Below are positions 28,162 through 37,456 of a DNA stretch of 64,000 bases, piece by piece. Positions within the stretch are counted from its first letter, which is position 1, and every line of letters begins with the position of its first letter. This stretch comes from JALORV01 sp963780715 (GTDB lineage Bacteria; Pseudomonadota; Gammaproteobacteria; Burkholderiales; Burkholderiaceae_F): the NCBI GenBank assembly GCA_963780715.1, contig CAWADK010000001.1, positions 1 to 64,000 of the forward strand, written 5' to 3'. The notes under the pieces were generated by a model. That model saw only the letters and a program-made list of their open reading frames with translations, was not told where the DNA came from and made no database searches. Both the position numbers and the translations under genes were made by a program.

Positions 28162-29546
28162 ACTGGTCCTTCATGGTCGTGGCGATGATGCCCGAGCACC
28201 TGCTGCTCATCGGCATTGCCGTGCTGATCGCGCTGGATGTGCTGGACGTCGGCCAGAAGTATTCCGCATTGGTGGCAATGGCCGCGGTGCTGGGTGCGGC
28301 ATCGATGGCCGCGCTGCTCGCCATCGTCCAGTTCCAGGGATCGCCGTTTCCGGGGCACTTCTCGGTCGACCAGGCGACACTGACGGCCAAGGCCGTGGTC
28401 CTGGCGCTGACGCTGCCGTTGCTGCAGCTGTCGCGCGACGAGTTTGGCGAGGACGAGCGCTTCTACATCCTGCTGCTGTCGTCGCTCTACGGCGTGCTGC
28501 TCGTCACCTCCGCCGACGGATTCCTGACGATGTTCCTCGGCCTCGAGATCATGTCGATGCCGGTGTACGTGCTGGTGCTGCTCGCCTACAAGCGGCACGA
28601 GGCGGCGGAGGCGGCGCTGAAGTACCTGGTGCTGGGCGGGGCGGCGACCGCGATGTTCCTGATGGGAGCCTCGTTGGTCTACGGCGCGACCGGCTCGCTT
28701 GCGCTCGATGCGTTCGTCAAGGCCGCGCAGGCCAAGGACACGCTGGCGGTGGTGGCTGTCATCCTGGTGCTGGTCGCGTTCTTCCTCAAGGCGGCCGTCG
28801 TCCCGTTCCACACCTGGGCGCCCGATGCCTACGAAGCGGCCAGTGTGCCGGTGACGGCATTCATGGCCATCGTGATCAAGGCGGGCGTGCTGCTGGCCGT
28901 CGTGCGGATCGTCGGCATGGCGGAGCTTGGCAGTCCGCTGGTCGATCTGATCGCGATCCTGCCACTGATCTCGATGGTCTGGGGCAACCTGGCCGCCATG
29001 CGACAGACGAGCTTCCGGCGGATGATCGCCTACTCCTCGATCGCACACGCGGGTTATCTCTTCTACGCGCTGCTGGGCGACGGTCCGACCCGCCTGCAGG
29101 CCGTCATCTTCTACCTGCTTGCCTATGGGCTGATGAATGCGCTTGCGTTCGCGTCATTGCCGGCCGGGCCGGATGACGCACGCCGTGACCGCCTCGATGC
29201 GCTGAAGGGCCTGTACCACCGCCAGCCGTACGCGGCGATCCTGCTCGGAATCGCGCTGCTCTCGCTGGCGGGCATACCGCCGTTCCCCGGTTTCGTCGCG
29301 AAGTTCCTCATCTTCAAGAACGTCATCGCGGCGGGCTACACGCTCTACGCGGTGCTCGGGCTGGTCGGGAGCTACCTCGGCATCTACTTCTACCTGCGTG
29401 TGATCCAGTTGATGTTCATGGGGTCGCAGCCCGAAGGAACGCCGGCGACGGGACGCATCGCCGTCATGGCAGGCGTCCTGTGCCTGGTGCCGACGGTCGC
29501 TTTGACGGTCTTCCCCGGCGTCTTCATCACGCTACTGGGCCGCTGA
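28158..29546 (+). CDS. nuoN: NADH-quinone oxidoreductase subunit N
   Basis: 462-residue antiporter-like subunit and last gene of the nuo run. LEIMSMPVYVLVLLAYKRH carries the conserved glutamate, and PFHTWAPDAYEAASVPVTAFMA and IAYSSIAHAGYL are family segments. No strong terminator hairpin was identified in the 232 bases after it. Confidence 0.93.
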   Translation: MNWSFMVVAMMPEHLLLIGIAVLIALDVLDVGQKYSALVAMAAVLGAASMAALLAIVQFQGSPFPGHFSVDQATLTAKAVVLALTLPLLQLSRDEFGEDERFYILLLSSLYGVLLVTSADGFLTMFLGLEIMSMPVYVLVLLAYKRHEAAEAALKYLVLGGAATAMFLMGASLVYGATGSLALDAFVKAAQAKDTLAVVAVILVLVAFFLKAAVVPFHTWAPDAYEAASVPVTAFMAIVIKAGVLLAVVRIVGMAELGSPLVDLIAILPLISMVWGNLAAMRQTSFRRMIAYSSIAHAGYLFYALLGDGPTRLQAVIFYLLAYGLMNALAFASLPAGPDDARRDRLDALKGLYHRQPYAAILLGIALLSLAGIPPFPGFVAKFLIFKNVIAAGYTLYAVLGLVGSYLGIYFYLRVIQLMFMGSQPEGTPATGRIAVMAGVLCLVPTVALTVFPGVFITLLGR

Positions 29547-29778
29547 AGCCGGCCCCGAAGGCACCTGCCGCGCCGTAGCGGTGCTTCTTCGATGCGCTGG
29601 GCATGCTCACGGCGCGCTAGGATGGCCGCCTGTTGGTTGCTGACGGCCACTCGATGTACCCAGTCCAGAAGGGCGCGGCGCTGAGGATCTGCGAAACGGG
29701 CGTGTCCGCGGCCGCGGCTGCGCGCTCCGAACGCTCGTGCTCGGCATCCGGCACGGGTGCCGTGAAGTGGCACGGCCG

Positions 29779-31998
29779 ATGAACGACACGACCGACGGAG
29801 TCTCAGAAACGCTGAAGCTGCCAGCAGACATCGGCGCCGGCGATCCCGACGCGGCCGCCGGCGCCATCCCCAACCTGATCGCCGGCCTGGTCGAAACGGA
29901 GACCTGGCGGAATGCGGCCACGGTGCTGCTCGGGGTGCTTCTCGTCGGGCTTGGGTACTGGACCTACACCGGCGTGCGCACGGCGCTGGCGGAAACCCGC
30001 GCGGCGAGCCTCGAGGCCTTGCTGGGCACGGTCGTCAAGGGCATCGACGTCTGGGCCTTCGAACACATGGCCGAAGTTGAACGGACCGCGCGCAACCCGA
30101 CCGTGGTCACGCAGGCGACCAAGTTCGTGGCGAACCGCCGCGGCGTGGAGGCCGAGGTGGGCCGCTGCACGCAGGAGGCCGAGCGGCTCAGCGCGGAGGT
30201 TCAGGCGCGTCTGTCGACCTCGGGAGTGGTCGCGTTCCGGATCCTCGACCGCGACGGCCGCGTGCTGTCTTCCAAGGACCCTTTGCGCTGCGGACAGCGC
30301 ATCCGCTCCGGTGTGTTCAGGGAGCGGCTCGACGCGGCGTTCGAAGGGCATCCGCAGTTCGTCCGGCCCTATCCGGATGCAGATGCAGAACTGTCCGTGC
30401 GCGGGGCCGACGGCTCGCTGCGACCGGTGGCATGGTTTCTGGCGCCGATCCGCGTCGGTTCTGGAACGCCGGTTGCGGCTCTGGCGATGGGCGTGGCGAC
30501 CGACCGTGAACTCGAGACGATCTTCTCCGCGGCGCGGCCGGGCGACACCGGGGAGGCCTATGCCTTCGGCGATGACGGCCTCATGCTCACCTCGAGCCGT
30601 CAGGCCGAGACATTGACGCTCGAGGCAGGGGCGGCGCCGCCCGGGACCGAGCACGCCGACAGGATTCACGTGCGTGACCCGGGAGGCGTACTGGCAGCTG
30701 GCGAGCGGGCGCAGTCCCTGCCTGCAGCCCGTCCACTCACCGAAGCGGCGGCGCGGGCCGTCGGCGCTCGCGGCAAGCGGGCTGAAGTCGATCGGAAGGG
30801 TGTGATTTCGACGCCGTATCGAGGCTATCGCGGTGCAGAGGTCATCGGCGCCTGGCAGTGGCTGCCCGCCTACGACTTTGGCGTCGTGGCGGAGATGTCG
30901 GCCGCCGAAGCGCTGACGACGCTGCGCTATCTGACGATCAGTCTCTCGGTCATCGGCGGCATCGTCGCACTGACGCTGGTGGCGGCATTCATGTCGGCGT
31001 TCCTGCTGGCGCGCCTGAGCCGTCAGTTCGGGCGCGTGCAGCGGCTCGGCGCGTACACGCTGGGAAAGAAAGTCAGCGAGGGCGGCATGGCGACGATCTA
31101 CCTCGCCCGCCATGCACTTCTGAAGCGGCCCACCGCGATCAAGATCCTGAAGAAGCACATTGCGACGGACGAGTTCATTCACCGGTTCGAGCGCGAAGTC
31201 CAGCTCGCCAGCCAGCTGCTGCACCCGAACACCGTGGAGATCTACGATTTCGGGCGCACGCGCGAGGGCCAGCCGTACTACGTCATGGAGTACCTCGACG
31301 GCGTGACGCTGGCCGAACTCGTCGCCGACTCCGGCCGGGTGCCGCCTGGACGGGCGATCCACATCCTGCGCCAGGTGGCCGCGGCGCTGCGCGAGGCGCA
31401 CACGCACGGGATGATCCACCGCGACGTCAAGCCCGAGAACGTGATGCTGTGCCGGCGCGGTGAGGACGATGTCGTCAAGCTGCTCGACTTCGGCCTCGTC
31501 AAGAACCTCGAACACGCCGATACGCGCGACATCACCAAGCAGCTCAAGATCGTGGGCACGCCGCGCTACATGGCGCCGGAGCGGCTGATCAATCCGTCCG
31601 ACGTCGATGCGCGTTCCGACATCTATGCGCTCGGGGCCGTCGGGTACTTCCTGCTGACCGGCACGTCGATCTTCGAGGGCGACGACAGCCTCGCGATCAG
31701 CAACCAGGTGCTGCATGCCACGGCGCCGCGCGTATCGGCCGCAGGTGTCGCGGTGCCCGAGGCGCTGGACGCGCTGATTGCGTCCTGCCTCGAGAAGGAC
31801 CGCGCCCGGCGTCCGAAGAGTGCTGAGGCGGTTGTCGAGGCGCTCGACCGGCTGGCAAGTCGCCTCGCGTGGACGCAGATGGACGCCGCGGCATGGTGGT
31901 CGGACTTCCGCAAGCGGCGTCACGCGGCCCCGGCGCGCCCGGTGGATGCACCGGACGCGGCGCAACCGTCGGCCGAGCCCACACACGGCCATGCTTGA
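29779..31998 (+). CDS. Membrane Ser/Thr protein kinase with N-terminal extracytoplasmic sensor
   Basis: 739-residue Hanks-type kinase. A first membrane helix (about 46-64) is followed by a roughly 315-residue extracytoplasmic region that resembles a double-Cache sensor, then a second helix (about 382-410) and the cytoplasmic kinase. Catalytic residues are present: Lys455 in AIKIL, HRD at 547-549 in HRDVKPEN, DFG at 570-572, then GTPRYMAPE. This order, with sensor first and kinase last, is the reverse of PASTA kinases and resembles chemoreceptor architecture. ATG 29779 is chosen over a GTG at 29737 because the latter lacks support. Ligand and substrates are unknown. Confidence 0.83.
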   Translation: MNDTTDGVSETLKLPADIGAGDPDAAAGAIPNLIAGLVETETWRNAATVLLGVLLVGLGYWTYTGVRTALAETRAASLEALLGTVVKGIDVWAFEHMAEVERTARNPTVVTQATKFVANRRGVEAEVGRCTQEAERLSAEVQARLSTSGVVAFRILDRDGRVLSSKDPLRCGQRIRSGVFRERLDAAFEGHPQFVRPYPDADAELSVRGADGSLRPVAWFLAPIRVGSGTPVAALAMGVATDRELETIFSAARPGDTGEAYAFGDDGLMLTSSRQAETLTLEAGAAPPGTEHADRIHVRDPGGVLAAGERAQSLPAARPLTEAAARAVGARGKRAEVDRKGVISTPYRGYRGAEVIGAWQWLPAYDFGVVAEMSAAEALTTLRYLTISLSVIGGIVALTLVAAFMSAFLLARLSRQFGRVQRLGAYTLGKKVSEGGMATIYLARHALLKRPTAIKILKKHIATDEFIHRFEREVQLASQLLHPNTVEIYDFGRTREGQPYYVMEYLDGVTLAELVADSGRVPPGRAIHILRQVAAALREAHTHGMIHRDVKPENVMLCRRGEDDVVKLLDFGLVKNLEHADTRDITKQLKIVGTPRYMAPERLINPSDVDARSDIYALGAVGYFLLTGTSIFEGDDSLAISNQVLHATAPRVSAAGVAVPEALDALIASCLEKDRARRPKSAEAVVEALDRLASRLAWTQMDAAAWWSDFRKRRHAAPARPVDAPDAAQPSAEPTHGHA

Positions 31999-32046
31999 GC
32001 CCTGGTGACTGCAAGATCGCGGCGACGCGCGCTGCGATCCCAGCGC

Positions 32047-33246
32047 TCAGCGGCGCCGCCAGCTCAAGGCGAGCGCGAGGAAGGCGAGCGAGCACAGTCC
32101 AGCCGCGGCCAGCATCAGCGCAACAGCGTCGTAGTCGCGCGTCCATGCCCAGGCCATGGCGGCAACCAGCGGCCCGACGGCCTTGGCGGTGAGGACCGGC
32201 GCCGCGAGAGCGCCGTTGACGGCGCCATAGTGCGCGCGGCCGAAGAATTCCACGGGAATCGTGCCGCGCACGATGGTCATCACGCCGTTGCCGGCGCCGA
32301 AGAGCAGGGCGAAGAGCAGGAAATTCAATGCCGACGGTTCGCTGAGTGCCAGCAGCAGGATCGACGCCGGGAGCAGCCCGCAGGCGATGACGCCGACGGT
32401 GGCCGGCGAAACGCGCTGCCCGAAGGTCATCTCGGCCAGGCGTCCCGCGACCTGCATCGGACCGACCAACGCGCCCAGCGCAGCGGCCTGGGCCGCTGTC
32501 AGGCCTTTGGCGATGATCATCGCGAGCAGGTGAATCGTCATCGCGGAGAACACCAGCGCATTGAACGTGAAGGCGACGGCGAGCAGGTAAAACACGGGCG
32601 TGCGCATCGCGTCCCCGAGCGAGTGCGAGTGCGCCTGTGCGGGCGGGTCGGCCGGGCGCGGTCCGCCGCGCGGCAGCAGGGTCAGATGCAGCGGAACGCA
32701 GATGACCAGATGAAGCGCACCGAAAACTGCCGCTGTCGTGCGCCAGCCGTAGGCGTCGATCAGCGCCTGCCCCAGTGGCCAGAAGACCGTGCTGGCAAAT
32801 CCGCCGAACAGCGTCAGCACAGCAATGGCGCGCCGGTGGTTGTTGACGAAAGCACGCGTCAGGACGGCGAAGGCCGGTTCGTAGAGCGTCCCCGCCATCG
32901 CCACGCCGAGCAGCGCCCACACGACATACAGTTGCAGCAGAGTCGTGACCTGGCCGAGTGCCGCCAGCGCCGCCGCGGCGAGCAGTGAGCCTGCGGCCAT
33001 CAGCATCCGGCCACCGCGCCGGTCGATGGCTCGACCGACGACCGGCGCCAGCAGGCCGGAAACCATCAGCGAGAGCGTGAACGCTCCGACCACGACCGAC
33101 TTGCTGGCTCCGAGCGCCGCTTGCAGCGGCTCCATCAGCAACGGAAAGAGGTAGTAGATCGAACCCCAGGCCGTTATCTGCGTGATACCCAGGGCCAGCA
33201 CCGCACTCCACGGTTCTCGTTGTCCGAGCGCGCGGTCGTCGTGCAT
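32047..33246 (-). CDS. Major facilitator superfamily transporter
   Basis: 399-residue protein with about 12 hydrophobic helices. The MFS loop motif between helices 2 and 3 reads GRAIDRRGGRML. The N-terminal wording ITAWGSIYYLFPLLMEPLQ recalls the monocarboxylate/oxalate-type branch, but the substrate cannot be assigned. The frame is open upstream to 33342; ATG 33246 is preferred because the preceding residues are Arg/Pro/Cys-rich and not membrane-like, although no good ribosome-binding site is seen. Convergent with the kinase gene. Confidence 0.72.
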   Translation of the reverse strand: MHDDRALGQREPWSAVLALGITQITAWGSIYYLFPLLMEPLQAALGASKSVVVGAFTLSLMVSGLLAPVVGRAIDRRGGRMLMAAGSLLAAAALAALGQVTTLLQLYVVWALLGVAMAGTLYEPAFAVLTRAFVNNHRRAIAVLTLFGGFASTVFWPLGQALIDAYGWRTTAAVFGALHLVICVPLHLTLLPRGGPRPADPPAQAHSHSLGDAMRTPVFYLLAVAFTFNALVFSAMTIHLLAMIIAKGLTAAQAAALGALVGPMQVAGRLAEMTFGQRVSPATVGVIACGLLPASILLLALSEPSALNFLLFALLFGAGNGVMTIVRGTIPVEFFGRAHYGAVNGALAAPVLTAKAVGPLVAAMAWAWTRDYDAVALMLAAAGLCSLAFLALALSWRRR

Positions 33247-33386
33247 CGAGGTGGGTGCGGTCGAACGCCAACAGGGTGAACTTGCCGGCCCGCAGCGTAC
33301 CGGCGATGGGCAAACGCGATCGCCGCGCTGCAGCAGGTGCACTGCAGCGGAACCGCACGGGGGTACGGCCTAGCCGACCACGGTGC

Positions 33387-33869
33387 TCAGGCGCCGGCCT
33401 TGTGGGCCACCGGCCAATAGGTGTCGAGCAGCTGTAGCCGGGTCGCCTGCAGGCGTTCGGCCACGACAGCGAGCAGGCGGTGCATCAGCTTGAAGCCGAA
33501 TGCAGGTTCACTTTCGCACAGCGCGAGCAACTCGCGGCCATCGAAGGCCAATGCCCCGACCTGTTCCAGCGCCCGCGCCTGGAAGTACTTGCCCTGGCCC
33601 ATCAGTACCGCGGACCATCCAAGTTCGTCGCCCGCACTGAGGGTGTGCACGCGGTGCGCCACGCCTTCGGAGACGATCTCGAGGGCCACCCGGCCGGATA
33701 CGACCAGGAAGAAATCGTGGATATCGTCGCCCTCGCGGAAGATCACCTCGTTGCGCGCGAAGCTGACGTTCCGCGCCAGCGAAGCAAGTTTTTCGATGGC
33801 GGGGCCACCCATGCCGTACGTGAACGGATGGCGAGCCAGCAGGGTCTGGGTCGACGTTTGCGCGGTCAT
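33387..33869 (-). CDS. Cyclic-nucleotide-binding (CRP-like) fold protein without DNA-binding domain
   Basis: 160-residue protein consisting of a single cNMP-binding beta-barrel (EVIFREGDDIHDFFLVVSGRV is the typical start of the barrel) and a C-terminal helix. The helix-turn-helix domain of CRP/FNR regulators is missing, so it is not a transcription factor by itself and may sense a ligand for a partner. The start at 33869 is set by AGGAG 5 bases upstream; the frame extends further but that part overlaps the promoter region. Divergent from nqrA. Confidence 0.72.
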   Translation of the reverse strand: MTAQTSTQTLLARHPFTYGMGGPAIEKLASLARNVSFARNEVIFREGDDIHDFFLVVSGRVALEIVSEGVAHRVHTLSAGDELGWSAVLMGQGKYFQARALEQVGALAFDGRELLALCESEPAFGFKLMHRLLAVVAERLQATRLQLLDTYWPVAHKAGA

Positions 33870-33957
33870 CAGGGCTCCTCTTGCAAGCAATAGGCCGTGG
33901 CCTGGGCTGGGCACATCATAGGATGCGATAGGCTGCGCTTGCCCCAACGTCAGGGCG

Positions 33958-33971
33958 TTGACGGTCGTCAA
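33958..33971. promoter_or_regulatory. FNR-box-like palindrome upstream of nqrA
   Basis: TTGACggtcGTCAA, with the same half-sites as the frd-side box. It lies 86 bases upstream of nqrA and would put its transcript start near 34006 if centred at -41.5. It is 89 bases from the divergent cNMP-binding gene. Confidence 0.5.
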
Positions 33972-34056
33972 GGCGCCGCAAGCGGGTCCCACTAAGGTCG
34001 CGCAACGCGTCTGTGCACATCGAAGGGCCCATCAGGAGAGGGAGGGTGGCAGCGGC

Positions 34057-35400
34057 ATGACCGTCGTGCGATCGAGCAGGGGACTCGACTTGCCGTTGGC
34101 CGGTGCGCCGGAAGGCGCCGTGGAGTCGGCGCGCACCGTGTCGGCCGTCGCCCTCATGGGGCCCGATTTTCCCGGTCTGAAGCCTTCTGTAAAGGTCGAG
34201 GTCGGCGATCAGGTGGCGCTGGGACAGACGCTGATCGAGGACAAGCAGCGCGTCGGCGTGCGCTATACGGCGCCCGCCGGCGGTACCGTCACGGCCATCC
34301 ATCGCGGCGAGCGCAGGGCCCTGGTGTCGGTGGTGATTGCGGTGGCCGAGCGCGAGGCGCAGGTGCCGTTCGAGAGCTTCAAGGGCCCGGGCCAGGCGCG
34401 CGATGCCGAGTCGGTGCGTGCGCTGCTGCTCGAGTCCGGGCTGTGGACCGCGTTGCGGACACGACCGTTCGGCCGCGTGGCAGCGCCGGATTCGACGCCG
34501 GCCGCGATCTTCGTCACCGCGACCGACACTCGGCCCCATGCGGTCGCTCCGGCAACGGTCATCGCCGAGCGCGCGGCAGACTTCCACGCCGGACTGGAGG
34601 CGTTGGTTGCCCTGGCACCGAAGGTCTATGCCTGCGTCGCCGAGGGTCATCGCGCCAGTGCGCCGGCGGGCGTGGAAGTGGTCGAGTTCGCCGGCCCGCA
34701 TCCCAGCGGCAATGCCGGGTGGCATGTACATCAGTTGCTGCCCGTCGGGCTGCATCGCAGCGTGTGGACCATCGGCTATCAGGAGGTCATCGCCATCGGC
34801 TGCCTCGTCACGACAGGCCGCCTCGATGTCGGGCGTGTCATCGCGCTGGGTGGCCCCGGCGCACGGAAGCCGCGCCTGCTGCGCACCCGCCAGGGCGCCT
34901 CGCTCGACGAACTGCTCGAAGGCGAACTTCTGCCCGGGCGCCAGCGCGTGATCTCGGGGTCGGTGCTCGATGGCCGCGCGCGAACGTCGGAAGCCGATGC
35001 CTTCCTCGGGCGCCATCACCTGCAGATTTCCGTGCTCCCCGAGGCCGGTGAGCGCGAGATGTTCGGCTACATCGCGCCGGGTGCGGAGAAGTACTCTGTG
35101 ACGAACACTGTGCTCGGGGCCTTTCGCCGTGCGCACCGCTTTGCCCTCAGCACGTCGACCAACGGGTCGCCGCGCGCGATGGTGCCGATCGGCTCCTACG
35201 AACGCGTGATGCCCTTTGACATGCTGCCGACCTTCCTGCTGCGCGCGCTGATCATCCGTGACGACCAGCGCGCCGTTGAACTGGGCGCGCTCGAACTGGA
35301 CGAGGACGACATCGCACTGTGCACCTACGTGTGCCCCGGCAAGACCGAGTACGGACCGCTGCTGCGCGCCGCGCTCGACCGCATCGAGAAGGAGCACTGA
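34057..35400 (+). CDS. nqrA: Na+-translocating NADH:quinone reductase subunit A
   Basis: 447-residue peripheral subunit of Na+-NQR, first gene of nqrABCDEF. It has the NqrA/RnfC-like barrel-sandwich start (KVEVGDQVALGQTLIEDK) and the C-terminal region ending in CTYVCPGKTEYGP. The open frame extends to 33958, but ATG 34057 follows a purine-rich GGAGGG and fits the family start. Its stop overlaps the nqrB ATG. Confidence 0.9.
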   Translation: MTVVRSSRGLDLPLAGAPEGAVESARTVSAVALMGPDFPGLKPSVKVEVGDQVALGQTLIEDKQRVGVRYTAPAGGTVTAIHRGERRALVSVVIAVAEREAQVPFESFKGPGQARDAESVRALLLESGLWTALRTRPFGRVAAPDSTPAAIFVTATDTRPHAVAPATVIAERAADFHAGLEALVALAPKVYACVAEGHRASAPAGVEVVEFAGPHPSGNAGWHVHQLLPVGLHRSVWTIGYQEVIAIGCLVTTGRLDVGRVIALGGPGARKPRLLRTRQGASLDELLEGELLPGRQRVISGSVLDGRARTSEADAFLGRHHLQISVLPEAGEREMFGYIAPGAEKYSVTNTVLGAFRRAHRFALSTSTNGSPRAMVPIGSYERVMPFDMLPTFLLRALIIRDDQRAVELGALELDEDDIALCTYVCPGKTEYGPLLRAALDRIEKEH

Positions 35401-36631
35401 TGCGCTGGTTCCGGCAGCAGGCTCGATCAGCGTCGCACCGATCTTCGAGAAGGGCGGCAGGCTGCATCGCTGGCACCCGTTGTGGGAGGCGATGGACACG
35501 TTCTTCTACTCGCCGTCGTCGGTGACGACGACCGGTGCGCACGTGCGCGATGCGATCGACCTCAAGCGCATGATGATGACGGTCGTCATCGCTGCGTTGC
35601 CGTGCGTGTTCATGGCGATGTTCAACACCGGGCTGCAGGCGAATCTCGCGATCGACCCGGCCAAAGTCGGGCAGCTCGAGGGCTGGCGGCACGCGGTGAT
35701 CGGCCTGCTGGGCACGGGCTACTCGCCTTCCAGCGCGATCGCCAACCTCGTGCACGGCGCGCTGTACTTCCTGCCGCTCTATATCGTCACGATGGTCGTC
35801 GGCCTGACCTGGGAAGTGCTGTTCGCGATCGTGCGCAAGGTCGAGGTCAACGAAGGATTCTTCGTCACCGGCATCCTGTTCCCGCTGATCCTGCCGCCGA
35901 CGACGCCTTTGTGGCAGGCAGCGCTCGGCATCAGCTTTGGCGTGGTGATCGCCAAGGAGGTGTTCGGCGGCACCGGCATGAACTTCATCAACCCGGCGCT
36001 GGCGGCGCGCGCGTTCCTGTTCTTCGCCTACCCGGGGGAGATCTCCGGCGACAAGGTCTGGACGGCGGTCCCGCAGGGCGCGGCGGTCGACGGATTCTCC
36101 GGCGCCACGCTGCTCGGCCAGATGCGGGTGATGACGCAACCCTTCGAGCAGGCCGGCTTCTCGTGGTGGAACGCCTTCATCGGCCTGGAACCCGGCTCGA
36201 TGGGCGAGACCTCGGCGCTCGCCTGCCTGATCGGCGCGATCATCATCGCGGTGACGAAGGTCGGCTCGTGGCGCACGATGACCGGTGTCGCGCTCGGCAC
36301 CATTGCGATGGCGCTGCTGTTCAACGCCATCGGCTCGTCGACCAATCCGTGGTTCGGCGTGCCGTTCTGGTGGCACATGGTGCTGGGCGGCTGGGCCTTC
36401 GGCGCCGCCTTCATGGCCACCGACCCGGTGACCTCGCCGTTCAGCGAGAAGGGCAAGTGGATCTACGGCTTCATGATCGGCGCGATGGTGGTGCTGATCC
36501 GCATCGTCAACCCGGCGTATCCGGAGGCGATGATGCTGGTGATCCTGTTCATGAACGTGATGGCGCCGGTCATCGACTACGGCTTCGTCAAGGCCAACAT
36601 CACGCGGAGGAAGCGTCGTGTCGAAGCGTGA
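35400..36631 (+). CDS. nqrB: Na+-NQR subunit B, 5' end frame-broken
   Basis: Membrane subunit of about 409 residues carrying covalent FMN and riboflavin and lining the Na+ path. The FMN-ylation motif SGAT is in DGFSGATLL. The expected start is ATG 35400 (MRWFRQQ...), overlapping the nqrA stop, but the rest of NqrB (from VAPIFEKGG on) lies two bases out of frame. Two extra bases between 35420 and 35431 explain this. The conserved body through 36631 is uninterrupted and overlaps the nqrC start. An ATG at 35491 would be the only in-frame fallback and would lose about 30 residues. Confidence 0.87.
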
Positions 36632-37409
36632 GAGCACGCGCTACACGCTGCTGTTTGCCACCGCGGTGTGCGTGGTGTGCGCGCTGCTGGTGTCGGTGGC
36701 GGCGGTCACGCTGCAGCCGCGCCAGGCCGCCAGCGCGCGGCTGTACATGGAGAAGAACGTCCTGCTGGCGGCGGGTCTGCTCGAACCCGGCGTCGATGTC
36801 ACCGCGGCCGACGTCAACCGCATCTTCGACGAGCGTATCAAGGTGCGCCTGGTGGACCTGGCGACCGGCGAACTGGTGCCGGTGGAACGCATGGATGCGC
36901 GCGCCTACGACCAGCGCAAGGCGCGTGGTGATCCGACGATGAGCCGCGTGGCGCCGTCGAATAATGCCGGCATTGGCCGGCTGCCGAACTATGCGGTCGT
37001 CTACTTCATCATGCAGGGCGACAAGGTCGATCAGGTCGTCATCGCGGTCGAAGGACTCGGCATGTGGGGCACGATCTACGGCTTCCTCGCCCTCGAACGC
37101 GACGGCAACACGGTGCGCGGGCTCACGTACTACGACCAGAAGGAGACCCCGGGCCTCGGCGGTGAGATCGGCAATCCGAAGTGGCAGGCGCTTTGGCGGG
37201 GTCGCAAGGGCTTCGACGACCAGTGGAACGCGCGCATCATGGTCATCAAGGGCCAGGCCGGTACGCCGGAGGCCGACCCGCTGCGGGTCGACGGCCTGTC
37301 GGGCGCGACAGTCACCAGCAACGCGATCACACGGCTGATGCAGTTCTGGCTGTCGGACAACGGCTACGGCAAGTTCCTGAAGCGCTTCCGGGAGGGGCAG
37401 GTCACATGA
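36618..37409 (+). CDS. nqrC: Na+-NQR subunit C
   Basis: 263-residue subunit with one N-terminal membrane helix (about 10-32) and a periplasmic FMN-binding domain. The threonine flavinylated by ApbE lies in DGLSGATVTS near residue 228. The start is GTG 36618 inside the nqrB end. A 47-base spacer follows before nqrD, longer than other gaps in the operon. Confidence 0.92.
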   Translation: MSKRESTRYTLLFATAVCVVCALLVSVAAVTLQPRQAASARLYMEKNVLLAAGLLEPGVDVTAADVNRIFDERIKVRLVDLATGELVPVERMDARAYDQRKARGDPTMSRVAPSNNAGIGRLPNYAVVYFIMQGDKVDQVVIAVEGLGMWGTIYGFLALERDGNTVRGLTYYDQKETPGLGGEIGNPKWQALWRGRKGFDDQWNARIMVIKGQAGTPEADPLRVDGLSGATVTSNAITRLMQFWLSDNGYGKFLKRFREGQVT

Positions 37410-37456
37410 GCTTGCACAACCAGCGGACGCACTCGGCACGGCGCGCGGAGGACTAG

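Noticed and set aside
37406..37456. 16-codon frame between nqrC and nqrD overlapping the nqrC stop
   Set aside because: No recognisable product and no independent ribosome-binding site; probably just spacer.
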